Shown: one piece after another, positions 52,628-64,000 of the stretch
Position numbering within the stretch: the stretch's first letter is position 1
Layout of the letters: every line of letters begins with the position of its first letter
From: Perognathus longimembris pacificus
Taxonomy: Eukaryota; Chordata; Mammalia; Rodentia; Heteromyidae
Direction: 5' to 3'
NCBI RefSeq assembly: GCF_023159225.1
Contig: NC_063176.1
Coordinates: 6,522,963 to 6,586,962 of the forward strand
Length of the DNA stretch: 64,000 bases
The notes under the pieces: generated by a model
Told to the model about the DNA's origin: nothing
Database searches by the model: none
The model's input: only the letters and a program-made list of their open reading frames with translations
Made by a program: the position numbers and the translations under genes

Positions 52628-52783
52628 AGTATCTAGTTTGTTGGCAGAGCATGGATCTTTAGGCTCTGGAGCCTACAGATCTGTAGGTGAATGGCTAGAA
52701 GCAATCAAGATGGGCCGGTACACAGAGATTTTCATGGAAAATGGATACAGTTCAATGGACGCTGTGGCTCAGGTGACCTTGGA
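52628..52783 (+). CDS. EPHA5: EPHA5 SAM-domain exon, 156 bp
   Basis: Acceptor TATGTTTTAG ends at 52627 and donor GTGAGTA starts at 52784. Encodes [40 protein letters not shown] and [12 protein letters not shown]. This is the first part of the sterile-alpha-motif domain (EWL...Y...F...G), which mediates receptor clustering and adaptor binding. The Tyr of MGRYTEIF is at the position of the conserved SAM tyrosine phosphorylation site. These residues separate EPHA5 from EPHA3. Confidence 0.97.
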
Positions 52784-55529
52784 GTGAGTAATTTTTCTGA
52801 TAATTTTTACATGATTTCTGGGGTGAGGAAAATTGCTCAGAAACCAGTCTGGATGAGATCGAGGGAAATCAGTTAACCTTTCTCCATATATGGCAGCTTT
52901 CAAAAAAGCCTCACCTTTTTTAGCCTGTATTGTTAAAAAAAAAAAACTGCATGGTTAAATGCTTCTGTGGCCAGTATCTTTGCTTCTTTGCTTCAAATAA
53001 ATAGTATTTAAATATGTGACTGATTGGAATAGCAGCTCATCGGCAAAATACTGGCGTGTTGTGTTGTGGAAAAAAAAAAAAAAGATGTTTTCTCGATCAG
53101 TTTTTATACTAGTACCTATGTGATACAAATGTAAATACAAAATGAAACAACTTGTAAGCACAATTGGTGTGGTTAGTACTACGTAACAACAAAATATATT
53201 CCTAAATTTCAGCACAAAACATATTCCTAAATTTCAGACTTTTACGGTGAATAACCCAGGCTACACACAGCTTAAATCAAGTTTCCCAGTCTTACTTTAT
53301 GCCCAACTGGTGCATTTTATATTCTTATGATCTAAGAATATATTAGATCCTGCTTCAGATCTGTTATTCGGTACAATCTCAGTGGAACCAATTGTGCCCT
53401 TTTTCTGTTTGCACGCTTAAAATTTATCAAATCTAGTCAAATAAAAATCACTAGAGTGAAATATTAAATGATTTAAGGTTGTAAGTTGTTTGTTCTTTAT
53501 TATATACTCTGTACGTGTAATTATTTTAGCCTAATTGTTATGTGTGAAAATTACCTGTCCTATGATGGTTCCGATCTCAATTACATTCACATTTATAATG
53601 TTTTAACCTGTGAATAATATTATAATAATTTACTTCATATGGCCTGGAAATTCAAAGGTTAAAATATCTCTGTGAGTATTAGAAAATCTTAGAGTACTCT
53701 AAATCACTAACCCATAGGCTTTATTTTGTCATCAACTCTATTGTTCTGTCATTCTTTGATTCACTAAATTCACTGCTCTCCTCAGAAAAGGTAACAGGGT
53801 ACCATCATTTCTCACCAGTTAAGGCCATAAACTCAGCACTCTCTTCCAACCTATGGATGACTTAATGATCCCAATCACAACCATTCAGCTTGCTTTCCTA
53901 ATTTACTAATGCCATTCTTGTTCCCACCTCACTTGATGACATACATAAATACTTTGACCATCATTTCTTTGGGCATTCAAGGAACTCATTTGTGCTATAT
54001 TTAAATTAGTATACTGAAAATTCTGCCAACAATTTTAAACTATTTTTACATGATTGCTATTTAATTTTTTCAGTAAAAAATGGTCATTTTTGATTTATTG
54101 AAGTCATTTGTCATTTTATATTAAAATGATACTGTAGGTATTTCTTCTACCCAATGTCAGATTACTTGTAAATATATAATAAACTTATTTGCATTAAACA
54201 ATGTCTCTTTTTTTTATTAAAGTAGCACATGCTCATATATACATAATTATTTCTGGCACATTTTTTGTTTCCCCTTTACAGACAATTATAAAGACAAGGA
54301 ATGTTTTTGCATTTAATATCTGTATTTTACTTTATATTCCAGGGCCCCAAATACTCTAAGAATGTTAATTATTTTTATATTATGGTTCACTTTTACTTGT
54401 TACTCTCCTATATATTTTACATACTCAAACTCTTTTCATTGTGTTTTTTCTTCTCAAGTCTTCATAAACTTTTGTATCTTCTTTCAATGGTTGTATTCAG
54501 TTTATTACCTTTTACATGGCTTCCTTCAGATGTTTTATCATTTAGCTCATTGACTCTAACCAAAAGAGTTAAATGAAAATTTAGAACGTATTCCTTGAAA
54601 GACTGTTTGCCTTTGTAAGACAATTGCTTCTAACTCCTTACTAGGATTTAAACCAGCTAACCTAACTTTACAGAAGCTGATTTCTTGAATAGTCTTGTAC
54701 TGTTAGACATATATTCTCTTTTTTACTGTTTTATCCTAATTGCTGAAAACATTATCTAGATTCTGTGTTAACAGACTATTAGGGCAATTCATTACTTATA
54801 TGGTCAATATTTTTTAAAAAGACTTTCGTATGTTTTTTTCCCCTTTCCCTTGGTATTACTTAGGATTCGTGGTAAAAGAAAATTTGAGTATCTGGCAAAA
54901 AAAAAAAGTTGTCAAAACACATTGTAATATTGTTTTTGCAAACTTCATCCAATATCAAAGTATTAGGTTTATGAACCCCTGTAGTATTATAATAAAAGAA
55001 CTTATTCCTAGAACTATTGTCATAAAATCACAGGAACTGAATCATTCAAATATTGTAAATGTGTAGAAAAATATTAAATTCAAAGCTGATAAATGCTAAA
55101 ACTGCATATATAAAACCTTTTTGTATTTGTGAAATCATTTTGTAATTTGGTTTCACAAAGAGTTTAGGAAAATAAGAGTAAGAAACACAATTTTAAGCAC
55201 CAAATACATTGTTTTAAATTTTTATTCATTAAGATCTAATGGTGTATGTTTATGTATTGTTTACCAACACATGCATGAATGAATGAATTTAGTAATTTGA
55301 AAAACTTGGGAGTCTTAGTCTTAAAGCATGTTTGGTCAAAGTATATTTCAACTTCAGATTTTTCTGTTATTCTGTGTATTTTTTTTATTTGAACAGCTAT
55401 TAAGTCAGAAATGACACAACACTGCAATTACGTATGTTTATTAAGTTACTGTCGACAGTAGAGACTGTAAGCCTAAGGCAAGTTGTAAACGGATTCCAAA
55501 ACATTGCACTTGAGAACAGAATCATAAGC

Positions 55530-55975
55530 TGGGATCCAGTAGCTCACACCTCTAATCCTAGCTACTCAGTAGGCTGAGAGCTAAGGATTGCCATTCAAAT
55601 CCAGCCTGGCCAGAGTAATCTATCTCCAGCTAACCACCAGAAAAACAGTAGTGTGGCGGTTCAAAATAGAGCGCTGGGGCTGGGAATATGGCCTAGTGGC
55701 AAGAGTGCTTGCCTCATATACATGAAGCCCTGGGTTCGATTCCTCAGCACCACGTATATAGAAAATGGCCAGAAGTGACGCTGTGGCTCAAGTGGCAGAG
55801 TGCTAGCCTTGAGCAAAAAGAAGCCAGGGACAGTGCTCAGGCCCTGAGTCCCAAGCCCTAGGACTGGCGAAAAAAAAAAAAATCAAAATAGAGCACTAAC
55901 CTTGAGGAAAAAGAGCTCAGTGACAGCACCAGGCCCTGAGTTAAAACCTATGACTGGACAACAAAAAAAAAAAAA
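55530..55975 (+). mobile_element. B1-dID-type SINE, sense, split by a younger SINE
   Basis: The left arm and start of the right arm are at 55530-55675 (GCTGGGATCCAGTAGCTCAC near 55530, ATCCTAGCTACTCAGTAGGC). The right arm resumes at 55898 (AACCTTGAGGAAAAAGAGCT) and ends in an A-rich tail at about 55975. The break falls inside the tRNA-like A-box region of the right arm. Confidence 0.9.
55661..55897 (+). mobile_element. IDL-Geo-type dimeric SINE nested in a B1-dID SINE
   Basis: The body runs from 55676 (GGGGCTGGGAATATGGCC) to the A tail at about 55882. The duplicated target is host SINE sequence: TCAAAATAGAGCGCT at 55661-55675 and TCAAAATAGAGCACT at 55883-55897, one mismatch in 15. Confidence 0.95.
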
Positions 55976-57197
55976 ACAGAATCATAGCTGGTTTTAGAAT
56001 TCTAGTCAAGCCAGTATTGCCAACTTCTGATTATTCAGAAAAAATAAATAAAATTCAATAAATTTAAATATTCCAATTTGTATAAGCTACAGGGTTTTCT
56101 GTGCCCATGATAGAGTGTTAAACTACTAAGATGAAAATTCTTCTTTAATTTAAAACCAAACTTTATGCTGAAGAGCTCAAATTCACTTATAATCTTATCA
56201 AAAACATCATTATACATAATTTAACAAATAATGCATAATTTTCTCTGTTCTATAGTCATGTTAGAACTGTAGCTCTCAGTAGGCCATATTTAATTGAAGC
56301 CATTAAAAACCTATGGTTATGTATCTTCTTGACAAATGTAAATGGGTTTATAGATAGATAATAAACGATAGATGCTAAACTGATATCACATAGCTATAGA
56401 AATGATTATTCAGATTCTTGTAAATAAGTTTAAAAGCAACACATACCTACACTATAAAACTATGATGAAAGCAAAACCCACAGATTATTAAATACGTATT
56501 AATCTGCCCTCTTCTAACCCACCAATATTGTTGGAAGGAAATGTTTGGTTTTGTAAAGCAGAGGAGAGAAGATTCAGTTAGGTAACGCATCCACAAATGT
56601 TTCTCTTTTATCCTGAATAATGAAGTTGACTCCAACTCAAGTACACAATAATAATTTTTTTCTTACATTTTATTCTACCAATTTGACATCTTTGATATGC
56701 TTAAGCAGTATGCTACACTGCTTAGAATCGTCGAGAAGATGCACAAACATAGTGTCAAGAGGGCATTTCTCTCTATTTACAGCTTTTCTAAAACTATTCC
56801 TGTATAATCATTATATATAGTCTATCATGTATATGTGCAACAGTATTATTATCACGATGAGATTTATAAGCTTATGTTTGGTTAGTATTTACAATCATTA
56901 AAATTGACCTTGACTATTGCTTAAGATTGTATACCATCAGGATAAAACTAGTATAGTATTTTTAAAAGGAAAATGTATACATATATGTATATACATATGT
57001 ATCTTACCTAGGAAAAATGTAGTGAAAAAATAGTACACTTTGTACCATTTCCAGATATTTGTTTTACAAAACATTGTAGCAGCCCTCTTCCCATAAAGTG
57101 TAGACTTTTGCTTTTCTTAAAGTTTTACTGTTATCTCTGTTAATCTAATCATATCACAGATGCATTAGATAGTAAAGCAGAAACACATGAAAACAAC

Positions 57198-57440
57198 AAA
57201 AGATGTGAGGCAGGGCTGGGGATATAGCCTAGTGGCAAGAGTGCCTGCCTCGGATACACGAGGCCCTAGGTTCGATTCCCCAGCACCACATATACAGAAA
57301 ACGGCCAGAAGCGGCGCTGTGGCTCAAGTGGCAGAGTGCTAGCCTTGAGCAGGAAGAAGCCAGGGACAGTGCTCAGGCCCTGAGTCCAAGGCCCAGGACT
57401 GGCCAAAAAAAAAAAAAAAAAAAAAAAAGATGTGAGGCAG
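57198..57440 (+). mobile_element. IDL-Geo-type dimeric SINE, sense, with perfect TSD
   Basis: The body starts at 57214 with GGCTGGGGATATAGCC. The B box is GGTTCGATTCCCC (about 57270). A pure A tail ends it. The 16-bp repeat AAAAGATGTGAGGCAG lies at 57198-57213 and 57425-57440 without mismatch. Confidence 0.96.
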
Positions 57441-58124
57441 ACTACCTAAAAGAAAATAATACACTTATGATTGCTACAATAAAGATATTTAACCTTTCCC
57501 ATGGACACTTTTCTGATACCATTTTGATTCTTATATGCAGTATCAATATAAAAGTACTATGCAATTTTAAGACTACGTTGCTAATTAGAACATTCTAATC
57601 TTTATAACTAACATTATCTATCCTGGGCTTTCTAGTGAAAATCACCTTGTAGAGAGGCATATATATACTGCGCATATTATAGTGAGCACTGCTGACTATA
57701 TGCAACTGTACAACTCTTCAGGCAATAGGTGTATACATGAGACTCTTAATGCAGATACATTAGCATAGCCTGCCTCAGGAAGTATGTGCTCAGTAATTTC
57801 AGTATTTGATGTTAGATTTCCCAAAATCTTATTGTATGGAGAGAAAAAGATTGTTACATTTATCTCAAAGTGTTCTTATTTTTCCTAATATCAAGTCTGA
57901 GAAAAAGAGTAGAGATTTTGTGAATAGAGGTTACCTGGTTTCATTTCTACCCCTACGACCACTGGCTTTGCTAAGAGACTTCAATTCTTCATGCTTGCAT
58001 TTTCCAAACTATAAAAAAAGCACTTAAAAAAACACAAATTTGTATCTTGGGGTTACATATTTTGCTAGCATAGAGAAAGAACTGTTTATTACGTGGAGCC
58101 TGTTATATTTATGTTTAGTGGCCA

Positions 58125-58315
58125 TCGTGCTCAAATGGGGGAAATTTTCACCCCACAACATCTGAAGGTATTTTGTGCAGAACAGTTAGGGCCATCGTTG
58201 TAGAGTGTGCTGTGGTACCTAGTGAATGGCCAGCACAGACGCCACTGGCTCCCCTACTATCCACAAGAACAGCCCAACAACATAGATTTATATTAATATG
58301 GGCAACCATGAGAAA
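58125..58315 (+). mobile_element. MER5A-like hAT-Charlie DNA transposon fossil
   Basis: GGGGGAAATTTTCACCCCAC, AACATCTGAAGGTATTTTG, GGTACCTAGTGAATGGCCAG and CACAAGAACAGCCCAACAAC appear in the order of the MER5A consensus as I remember it. This is a short non-autonomous mammalian element, long inactive. Confidence 0.6.
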
Positions 58316-59421
58316 TTCTGATTTTGTTGCAAATAGACAAGATGAAACTGGAACTTTAAAAAGAAATTCTACTTTAGCCTATCATTCCCTGTTTCATAGT
58401 TTTATGACTGTCTAACTATAGTGATTTCATGTCAAAGTTAATTTTACTGATTCTTCATGTTTGCTGATCACCTCCCATGCCACATCTAGCAGGATTATTT
58501 TTATACTGTGACCCAACCTACTACTTTCTTATTATAGTAAATTCTGAGTTCATTCATACTCTTAAAAAAGAATTATTTCCTCATCCTAAGCACTTAGGCT
58601 ACTTTTTAACTCCTAATGTTCTTGTAAGAAATTTAAAAAAAAAAACAGTGAAGGGAAGAACAGACAAATAATACCACTTTAGTAAACAATCTTTATATTA
58701 CCTCTTGTTCAAATTCAGCTAAGGAATCCTTTAATTTTTATACTCTTGTAAAGAGATTTCTTCACATTTTCTGAAACTGCTTGATTTCCACTATCATAGT
58801 CTCAAGTTCACTATTTCCAATGGAATAATTCTATGAAGATCTGAAAATAAGACTAAATACAAATTCTCATTATTTTATGCATTTTAAAATATTGTAATTA
58901 CCTAAACATATGTACAAACACATTGTGAACACCTATATTTCCTGTACTTGATACACATTCTTTCCAAACATCTAAATGAACCTTTTAGAAAACTAGCATT
59001 CCTAAATCTAATGGGAAATTGTACTAAAAATCCACAGCCACTTGTCTTGAACTCAAAAGATGTTCATCTATACATTCAATATTTGTACTTTTTTAAACAC
59101 GGCTTGTCTTTAAATGGTGAACAGTATTGTGAGTGAAAGACTTTGATAGTGAGTAGTTTTCACAATGTGCTAAATTCCTATAGAAGCTAAACTTATTTGG
59201 TAAAAGAAGAAAATATTGGTATTTTGGATCCAAAGTAAAAAAGAAAATGAATAAAGCTAAATTTTTCCTATGTGAGAAGATACAGTGATGACAGTTCCAT
59301 AAACCAGGACTGTGCTGTAGATAGATTCCGTCAAAGGTTTTCCCCTTGGTCTGCGTGAAGTATTGAGGTGTGCTGCAACTTGAATCAATACATGCATCCA
59401 ATGTGTGCTTTCTTCATGCAG

Positions 59422-59527
59422 GGATTTGAGACGGCTTGGTGTGACTCTTGTGGGTCACCAGAAGAAGATCATGAACAGCCTTCAAGAAATGAACTTGCAG
59501 CTGGTCAACAGGGTGGCGCCATTGTAA
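59422..59527 (+). CDS. EPHA5: EPHA5 last coding exon (SAM end, C-terminal tail, stop)
   Basis: Encodes (E)[20 protein letters not shown] then [14 protein letters not shown], with stop TAA at 59525-59527. It completes the SAM domain ([12 protein letters not shown] helix) and ends in a short hydrophobic C-terminus of the kind that binds PDZ domains in Eph receptors. As I recall, human EPHA5 ends in a GMVPL-like sequence, so NRVAPL keeps the last two residues but differs just before them. Confidence 0.97.
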
Positions 59528-60224
59528 CTCCTGCCAATGTCACTTCAAGTGAATGATCTGCACTTTGTAAAGAGCCCTGAGATTTATTTTAACAAAAGGG
59601 AAACAGTGATTTCTAAACCTTAGGAGAACATTTGTCTCAGTGACCAGATTTATAATCAGTGTTTTACTAGAATCTTCACATCTTCCTTTTGGTCTTCATT
59701 TTTCATGAAGCAACTATAACTTGCATAGAATAAGAACCTGAAGTTAAGAATGATCTTATAATACAACAAAGTCCTTCCACTTCTTCCACAGAATTTTGTA
59801 CATGAAATATAAAAATATATAGCACCTTTATTGACTGAATGATGGGCAGCCCCTTTCAAAACTTCCAGGGTTCTACTTGAAAGGAAAAGTTGTATAGCCA
59901 TTTGCGGGCTAGGAAAAGCTGCATTTTACTGAAGTTTACTTCAAGTCAGAATTGTCTACATAAGTGTATTGAAGAGCAATATGATTAGATTATTTCTTCA
60001 TACATAATTTTTCTTGTACTTTTTAAATGTTATTACATGGTGTTAAGTTATAGAAACTAGTTTACAAACATATTGCTTGGTCACGGAAAGTACAATACAG
60101 GGTGTATATTTATTTTTCTGTGTTATAAAGTTTACTTTTAGTTGCTCTTCTAGAGACTATTAGATATAAGTGTGTAGATACCTATGCTTTGCAATATATG
60201 GAGGAATGGATTTAGCTTGGAAGT

Positions 60225-60275
60225 TACTGTGCGTGCGTGTGTGTGTGTGTGTTGTGTGTTTGCACATGTGTGCAT
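60225..60275. repeat. (GT)n in the 3' UTR
   Basis: A GCGT/GTGT run with a GTTGTG break, within the transcribed 3' UTR. Confidence 0.9.
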
Positions 60276-61511
60276 TTTCATTCTGATTGCATTTTATAGT
60301 GTTTTAATTTTGGCAACATATAGGAACAAATGTTCCAGAGTGTAACATGAAAAGGATACCTATGGATGCAGTAAAGCAAAATTTAACCCAAGTTGCTGTC
60401 TCTTTTCCCTCTCGTGTGTCCAAAAGCTACAAATATCTTCATTGATGAACAGGAATTGTCTATAAGATTAAATCCTCTGGGGCTTCTTAAAAACCACTGG
60501 ATGATATCTGTGACAATGCAGTTTTTCTAGCCATTCAATCTTGTACCCCTGTAAGAAATTTCACCTTTCTTGTCAAGGAAATATCTTGTCAAGCAAAGTT
60601 GAGACCCAAGGGCACATTTTCAGCAGGATGTAAAAGGCTTTCACTGTTCTGGCTTCTGTTAATGTTGTTAAATCCAGGCACCTAGCAAGAAGCATTACCC
60701 TGAAGTGTTAATCCTTTGTAATCATTTCCATTGTGGTTTCTCTCTAGAATTTTTAATACTAAGGCAGTGATAGAATGATGCATAGTAATCGATACATATT
60801 TTTTCTTTCAAAAAATTTCAAGATATTTTATTTGTTGATGACAGTTTCTTAATTTCATGCTTTCATTCTGTACTCAGCTACATGATCTTGGATTTATTTT
60901 GAAAACTAAATTCATGTATTATTAAATTGGAATTTATTAGGGAATGTATTTTCTTTCTATCATGTGTGATAAAGACTGATTTTTGTGGTTAGAAAAAATC
61001 ATACAATTTGTTAGACACTGTACAAAATTGAGTTCCCAAGTGAATTGAACCAAGTCTTTCTGTGGTTACACTATAAACATTCTGGGATAGCATGTACTTT
61101 TTCAAGGAAATAGAGTCGATTTATGAATATCAACAGCAGTAGCCTATCAGGATAGTGAAGGCCATGGGAAATGCACGAGTGTATTGTTAAGTGTTCTCTT
61201 TTCCTATGCACCAGTTCTACTTGAGTATTATTAGCACCTGTATGAATCAACTTTGGGGGGAAAAAAAACTTCTTTATATCAAATAGCTCTTTGGTTAAGA
61301 ACAATAGAAATCCAAAAGTGTAAAAAGGGAAAGAAAACGTTAAACAGTTTTTCAAATTCCACATTGACTTCTGTCACTGTAATGTACCACAGATTCATGC
61401 GAACTATGCTTTTATTAGTTTAGGTAAATTTAGAGAAAAATGAGAGAAATGGCTTAATATCCCCTGGATTAAAAAAAAAAAAACAACAGAAGTTATATAA
61501 GCATCACCTGG

Positions 61512-61788
61512 TTTTTTTGGGGGGGGGTGGGGTTGGGAGGGGGAGTGCTAGGCTTGGGACTTTAATTCAGGGCCTAGGTGCTGTCTTTGAGGTTTTTTCA
61601 TTTTTCTGCTCAAGGCTCGTACCCTACCACTTGAGCCACAGCTCTACTTCTGACTTTTGTGTGTGTATGTGTGTGCTTAATGGCAGATGAATGTCTCACA
61701 GATTTTCCTGATCAGGCTGGCTTCGAAACATGATCCTCAGATCTCAGCTTCCTAAGTAGCTAAGATTACAGGCCTGACTGGTATTGCC
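61512..61788 (-). mobile_element. B1-dID-type SINE, antisense, inside the EPHA5 3' UTR
   Basis: A T/G-rich tail edge (61512-61545), then the antisense right arm (TGCTCAAGGCTCGTACCCTA near 61608, CACTTGAGCCACAGCTC), then the antisense B1-like arm (GATCCTCAGATCTCAGCTTC near 61732, AAGTAGCTAAGATTACAGGC). Confidence 0.85.
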
Positions 61789-63440
61789 ATTATTCTAAAG
61801 ATGTATCGCTCATTCCAATAAGCAAATAATGAAACTAGTTACTATTACATGACATAGCTGGAGATCTTTCCACATTCCACCAAGTTTTGTAAAGGTTTCT
61901 GAATCCAAGTGATAAAGAGATCATTGATAAACTTCAAAATAAAGACTTGTGATTTCAAAGGAAAAATGAATATATTTTTCAATGTTGGACTACCCTTGCT
62001 GCTTCACCAAAAAAAAGTTCTCAAAACTGTCATTCAAAAATCATTAATAGCTGAAAAGATGTTCAGAGATTGTTGCTTATTCATTATGAGCTATATCTAA
62101 GTGATTAGAAGTTGCAATGCAGAGCTCTGCTTTTTCACAACTGAAGGATATAAATTGATTTGGATTAAATACATTTGTCTCTTCTGCATGCTGGTGTCAC
62201 GGTGGAATATAATTCAACATGGTAGTTGAATATTCACACAGTTTACATTCATACCTCAATTTGGTTGCAAATTTCTTTTTAAAAAAAATAATTTTCAACC
62301 TGATTTGAGAAGAAATGCACTTTCAGATAAAAAATGTGCTCTGCCCACACCCCCACAAGGAAGAAAAAAATACCTTTCTAAAATATTTGTTCACCACTGG
62401 ATATGTCAGCAATTGAAACCTGCCAAACTCATCTACAAATGTGAGAAATGCAATGAGCAGAAGAGGCAGTTCCTGTGAAACTCAGTGAGGCTGTGTGAAG
62501 GTCAAGGTTTGAGAAACCTTGTTTGTGTGATTTCTTATCCTATTGGTACATTCCACCACCAATTACCAGAAAGAACACATGAGATTTCATAGTTTTACCA
62601 CATACAATAGGTTTGTCAAATAAGAAATGGTTTTATTGTACCAGACCGTACCCACCTGTTTAAAGTTTCCTGTATTAGAGTTTGAAAAAAAAAAAACAAT
62701 TACAAGTAGAAAATTGTTTTCAAATGATTGATACCCCTTAAAGTTACTCAATTACCACTTTTATCATCGTAATTTGTGTCTATCTTTCCTCATGCATCCT
62801 TTGGCATATAATCAGTTGCTCCTTATGAAGTGTATTAACTGTATGTAACTGTATGAATGTGCATGGTCTTTAGCTTCTTGCATTTTATTTACTATGTCAG
62901 TATTCTGAAGTTGTGAATTCACTGTGAATTTATGCCCTAATACTCCGTGTAAACCGAAGTGAAGGTAGCATTTGTTGCCTAAAGAAGGAAACATATCCTT
63001 GACTCTGTTTTCTACTGTTTTAAGCAGTGTTCAATAGTAAACACACTTACTGTTCTGAGTCTAAAATTTAACATGGAACATTGGTAAGAGCTGAACACTT
63101 GTGTGTTGGCATGTCTGTAATTTAATTTCTATGTGAAAGTAAATGCTTCTCAAAAGACATTTTCCCTCCCATTTGAAATGGGCCCTCAAAAGCACAAGCA
63201 GTAGTCCTCACCTCTACAAGGTGTTTTGGGCAGTATGGTGCATTGGTTAGCAAACACTGTTTGAATCAGATGTTAGACATTTACTAACTATACAAGGTTT
63301 CATAATAGAATGTGCTTCTTTTATTATGTTTTTCTAAAAAAAATAAGAAAAAAAGCAAAGTATAACAGTAAACTGTCTTTCTTCATATACTACCAGATAT
63401 GCAACCTCGAAGTAAATAAATATTACGTACAATATAATGA

Positions 63441-63482
63441 TCGTGAGGAGGAGGAGAAGGAGGAGGACAGTGAAGAGGACTG
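63441..63482. repeat. GA-rich/GAG-triplet tract
   Basis: Purine-only run of GAGGAGGAGGAGAAGGAGGA type near the end of the 3' UTR, followed by TGAATAAAC. Confidence 0.9.
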
Positions 63483-63766
63483 AATAAACAGGGTTGAAGA
63501 GATAGTTTTATTTTCAGTTTAGTAACGAGTCTTCATTTTTTCAACTGGTTACATTGAATTTTTTCTCTATGATATGTTCATTACACAGTCATGTACAAAA
63601 AAAGAAATAGATCAGAACTTTCTTTCCCCTTTTCTTATTCATTTGTGAAAAAGTCTTTCCACATATTAATGATTGAATACTCGGGAGAAGGCGGCAACTC
63701 TTTGCTTTGTATTTCTGTTTATAGCAACCAGACCCAATGTTGTTGTTTTTTTCTCTTCCAAATGTT

Positions 63767-63772
63767 AATAAA
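63767..63772 (+). terminator. EPHA5: Candidate EPHA5 poly(A) signal
   Basis: AATAAA followed by GTGTTATATTTATTTGAG, a U/GU-rich stretch suited to cleavage about 15-25 bases downstream. It is chosen over upstream signals because it gives the longest continuous UTR; usage is not demonstrated. Confidence 0.5.
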
Positions 63773-63790
63773 TGTGTTATATTTATTTGA

Positions 63791-64000
63791 GCTGAGGACT
63801 GTATTAACTGATAAGTGGACAGAGTAATTGTGAATGTTCAGACTGCTGAAGTTTTAAAATTAATTACAAGTGTGTAAAATTCATTTACAGTAGTCTGAAA
63901 AACAGATTAGACTCAGACATTTATTAATATATTTATTGATGTCTCCTAGGCAGTCCAGAAGCAGCCAAACAGTGAATTTTATTCCAAGATAGATATCAGG
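63791..64000. other. Downstream flank
   Basis: AT-rich sequence with no recognised gene or repeat. It may still be transcribed if a more distal poly(A) signal is used. Confidence 0.5.

Larger units (their letters stand above)
52784..59421 (+). other. EPHA5: EPHA5 last intron, 6638 bp
   Basis: GT-AG intron with acceptor TTCTTCATGCAG. 52790-55525 and 55980-57195 are AT-rich with no recognised element. SINEs and MER5A are listed. 58320-59421 is unlabelled. Confidence 0.9.
59528..63790 (+). other. EPHA5: EPHA5 3' UTR (inferred extent)
   Basis: AT-rich sequence after the stop codon, with many ATTTA pentamers that could affect mRNA stability. A 3' UTR of over 4 kb fits my recollection of long EPHA5 transcripts. 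It contains a GT repeat, an antisense SINE and a GA-rich tract. Candidate internal AATAAA signals lie at 61938-61943, 63415-63420 and 63483-63488. The end is placed at the last strong signal and is inferred. Confidence 0.65.

Overview
The window is mammalian nuclear DNA: AT-rich, intron-dominated and packed with L1 and SINE copies, with no bacterial-type gene organisation. The only host gene I can support is the 3' half of EPHA5, an ephrin-A receptor tyrosine kinase, on the + strand. Nine coding exons give 418 whole codons without a frame break. They run from the cytoplasmic juxtamembrane segment through the complete kinase domain and SAM domain to the stop codon. The extracellular and transmembrane exons lie upstream of the window.

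The organism is most likely a geomyoid rodent (kangaroo rat, pocket mouse or pocket gopher). The clue is a young dimeric SINE with a tRNA-Ala/ID-like left arm and a distinctive right arm. It is present in at least nine copies, several with perfect or near-perfect target-site duplications, and it matches what I recall of IDL-Geo elements. This is recognition from memory, not a database match.

Layout. 1-23799 is one long intron holding L1 pieces, microsatellites, SINEs, MIR fossils and a small retrocopy. 23800-23867 and 25062-25187 encode the juxtamembrane region. 26506-26691, 35686-35747, 36640-36849, 39996-40145 and 47200-47393 encode the kinase domain. 52628-52783 and 59422-59527 encode the SAM domain and C-terminal tail. 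An AT-rich 3' UTR of about 4.2 kb follows, with a candidate poly(A) signal at 63767-63772. All junctions seen are GT-AG, and exon lengths (126, 186, 62, 210, 150, 194, 156 bp) fit the Eph family.

I found no undescribed gene system. The best leads are: an L1 inserted 23 bp from the acceptor of the first kinase exon; a possible SAM-less receptor ending in the intron after 47393; a 0.9-kb MIR-bearing block that splits an L1; and two SINE families that share one right arm. Introns without listed features hold AT-rich sequence in which I recognise nothing.
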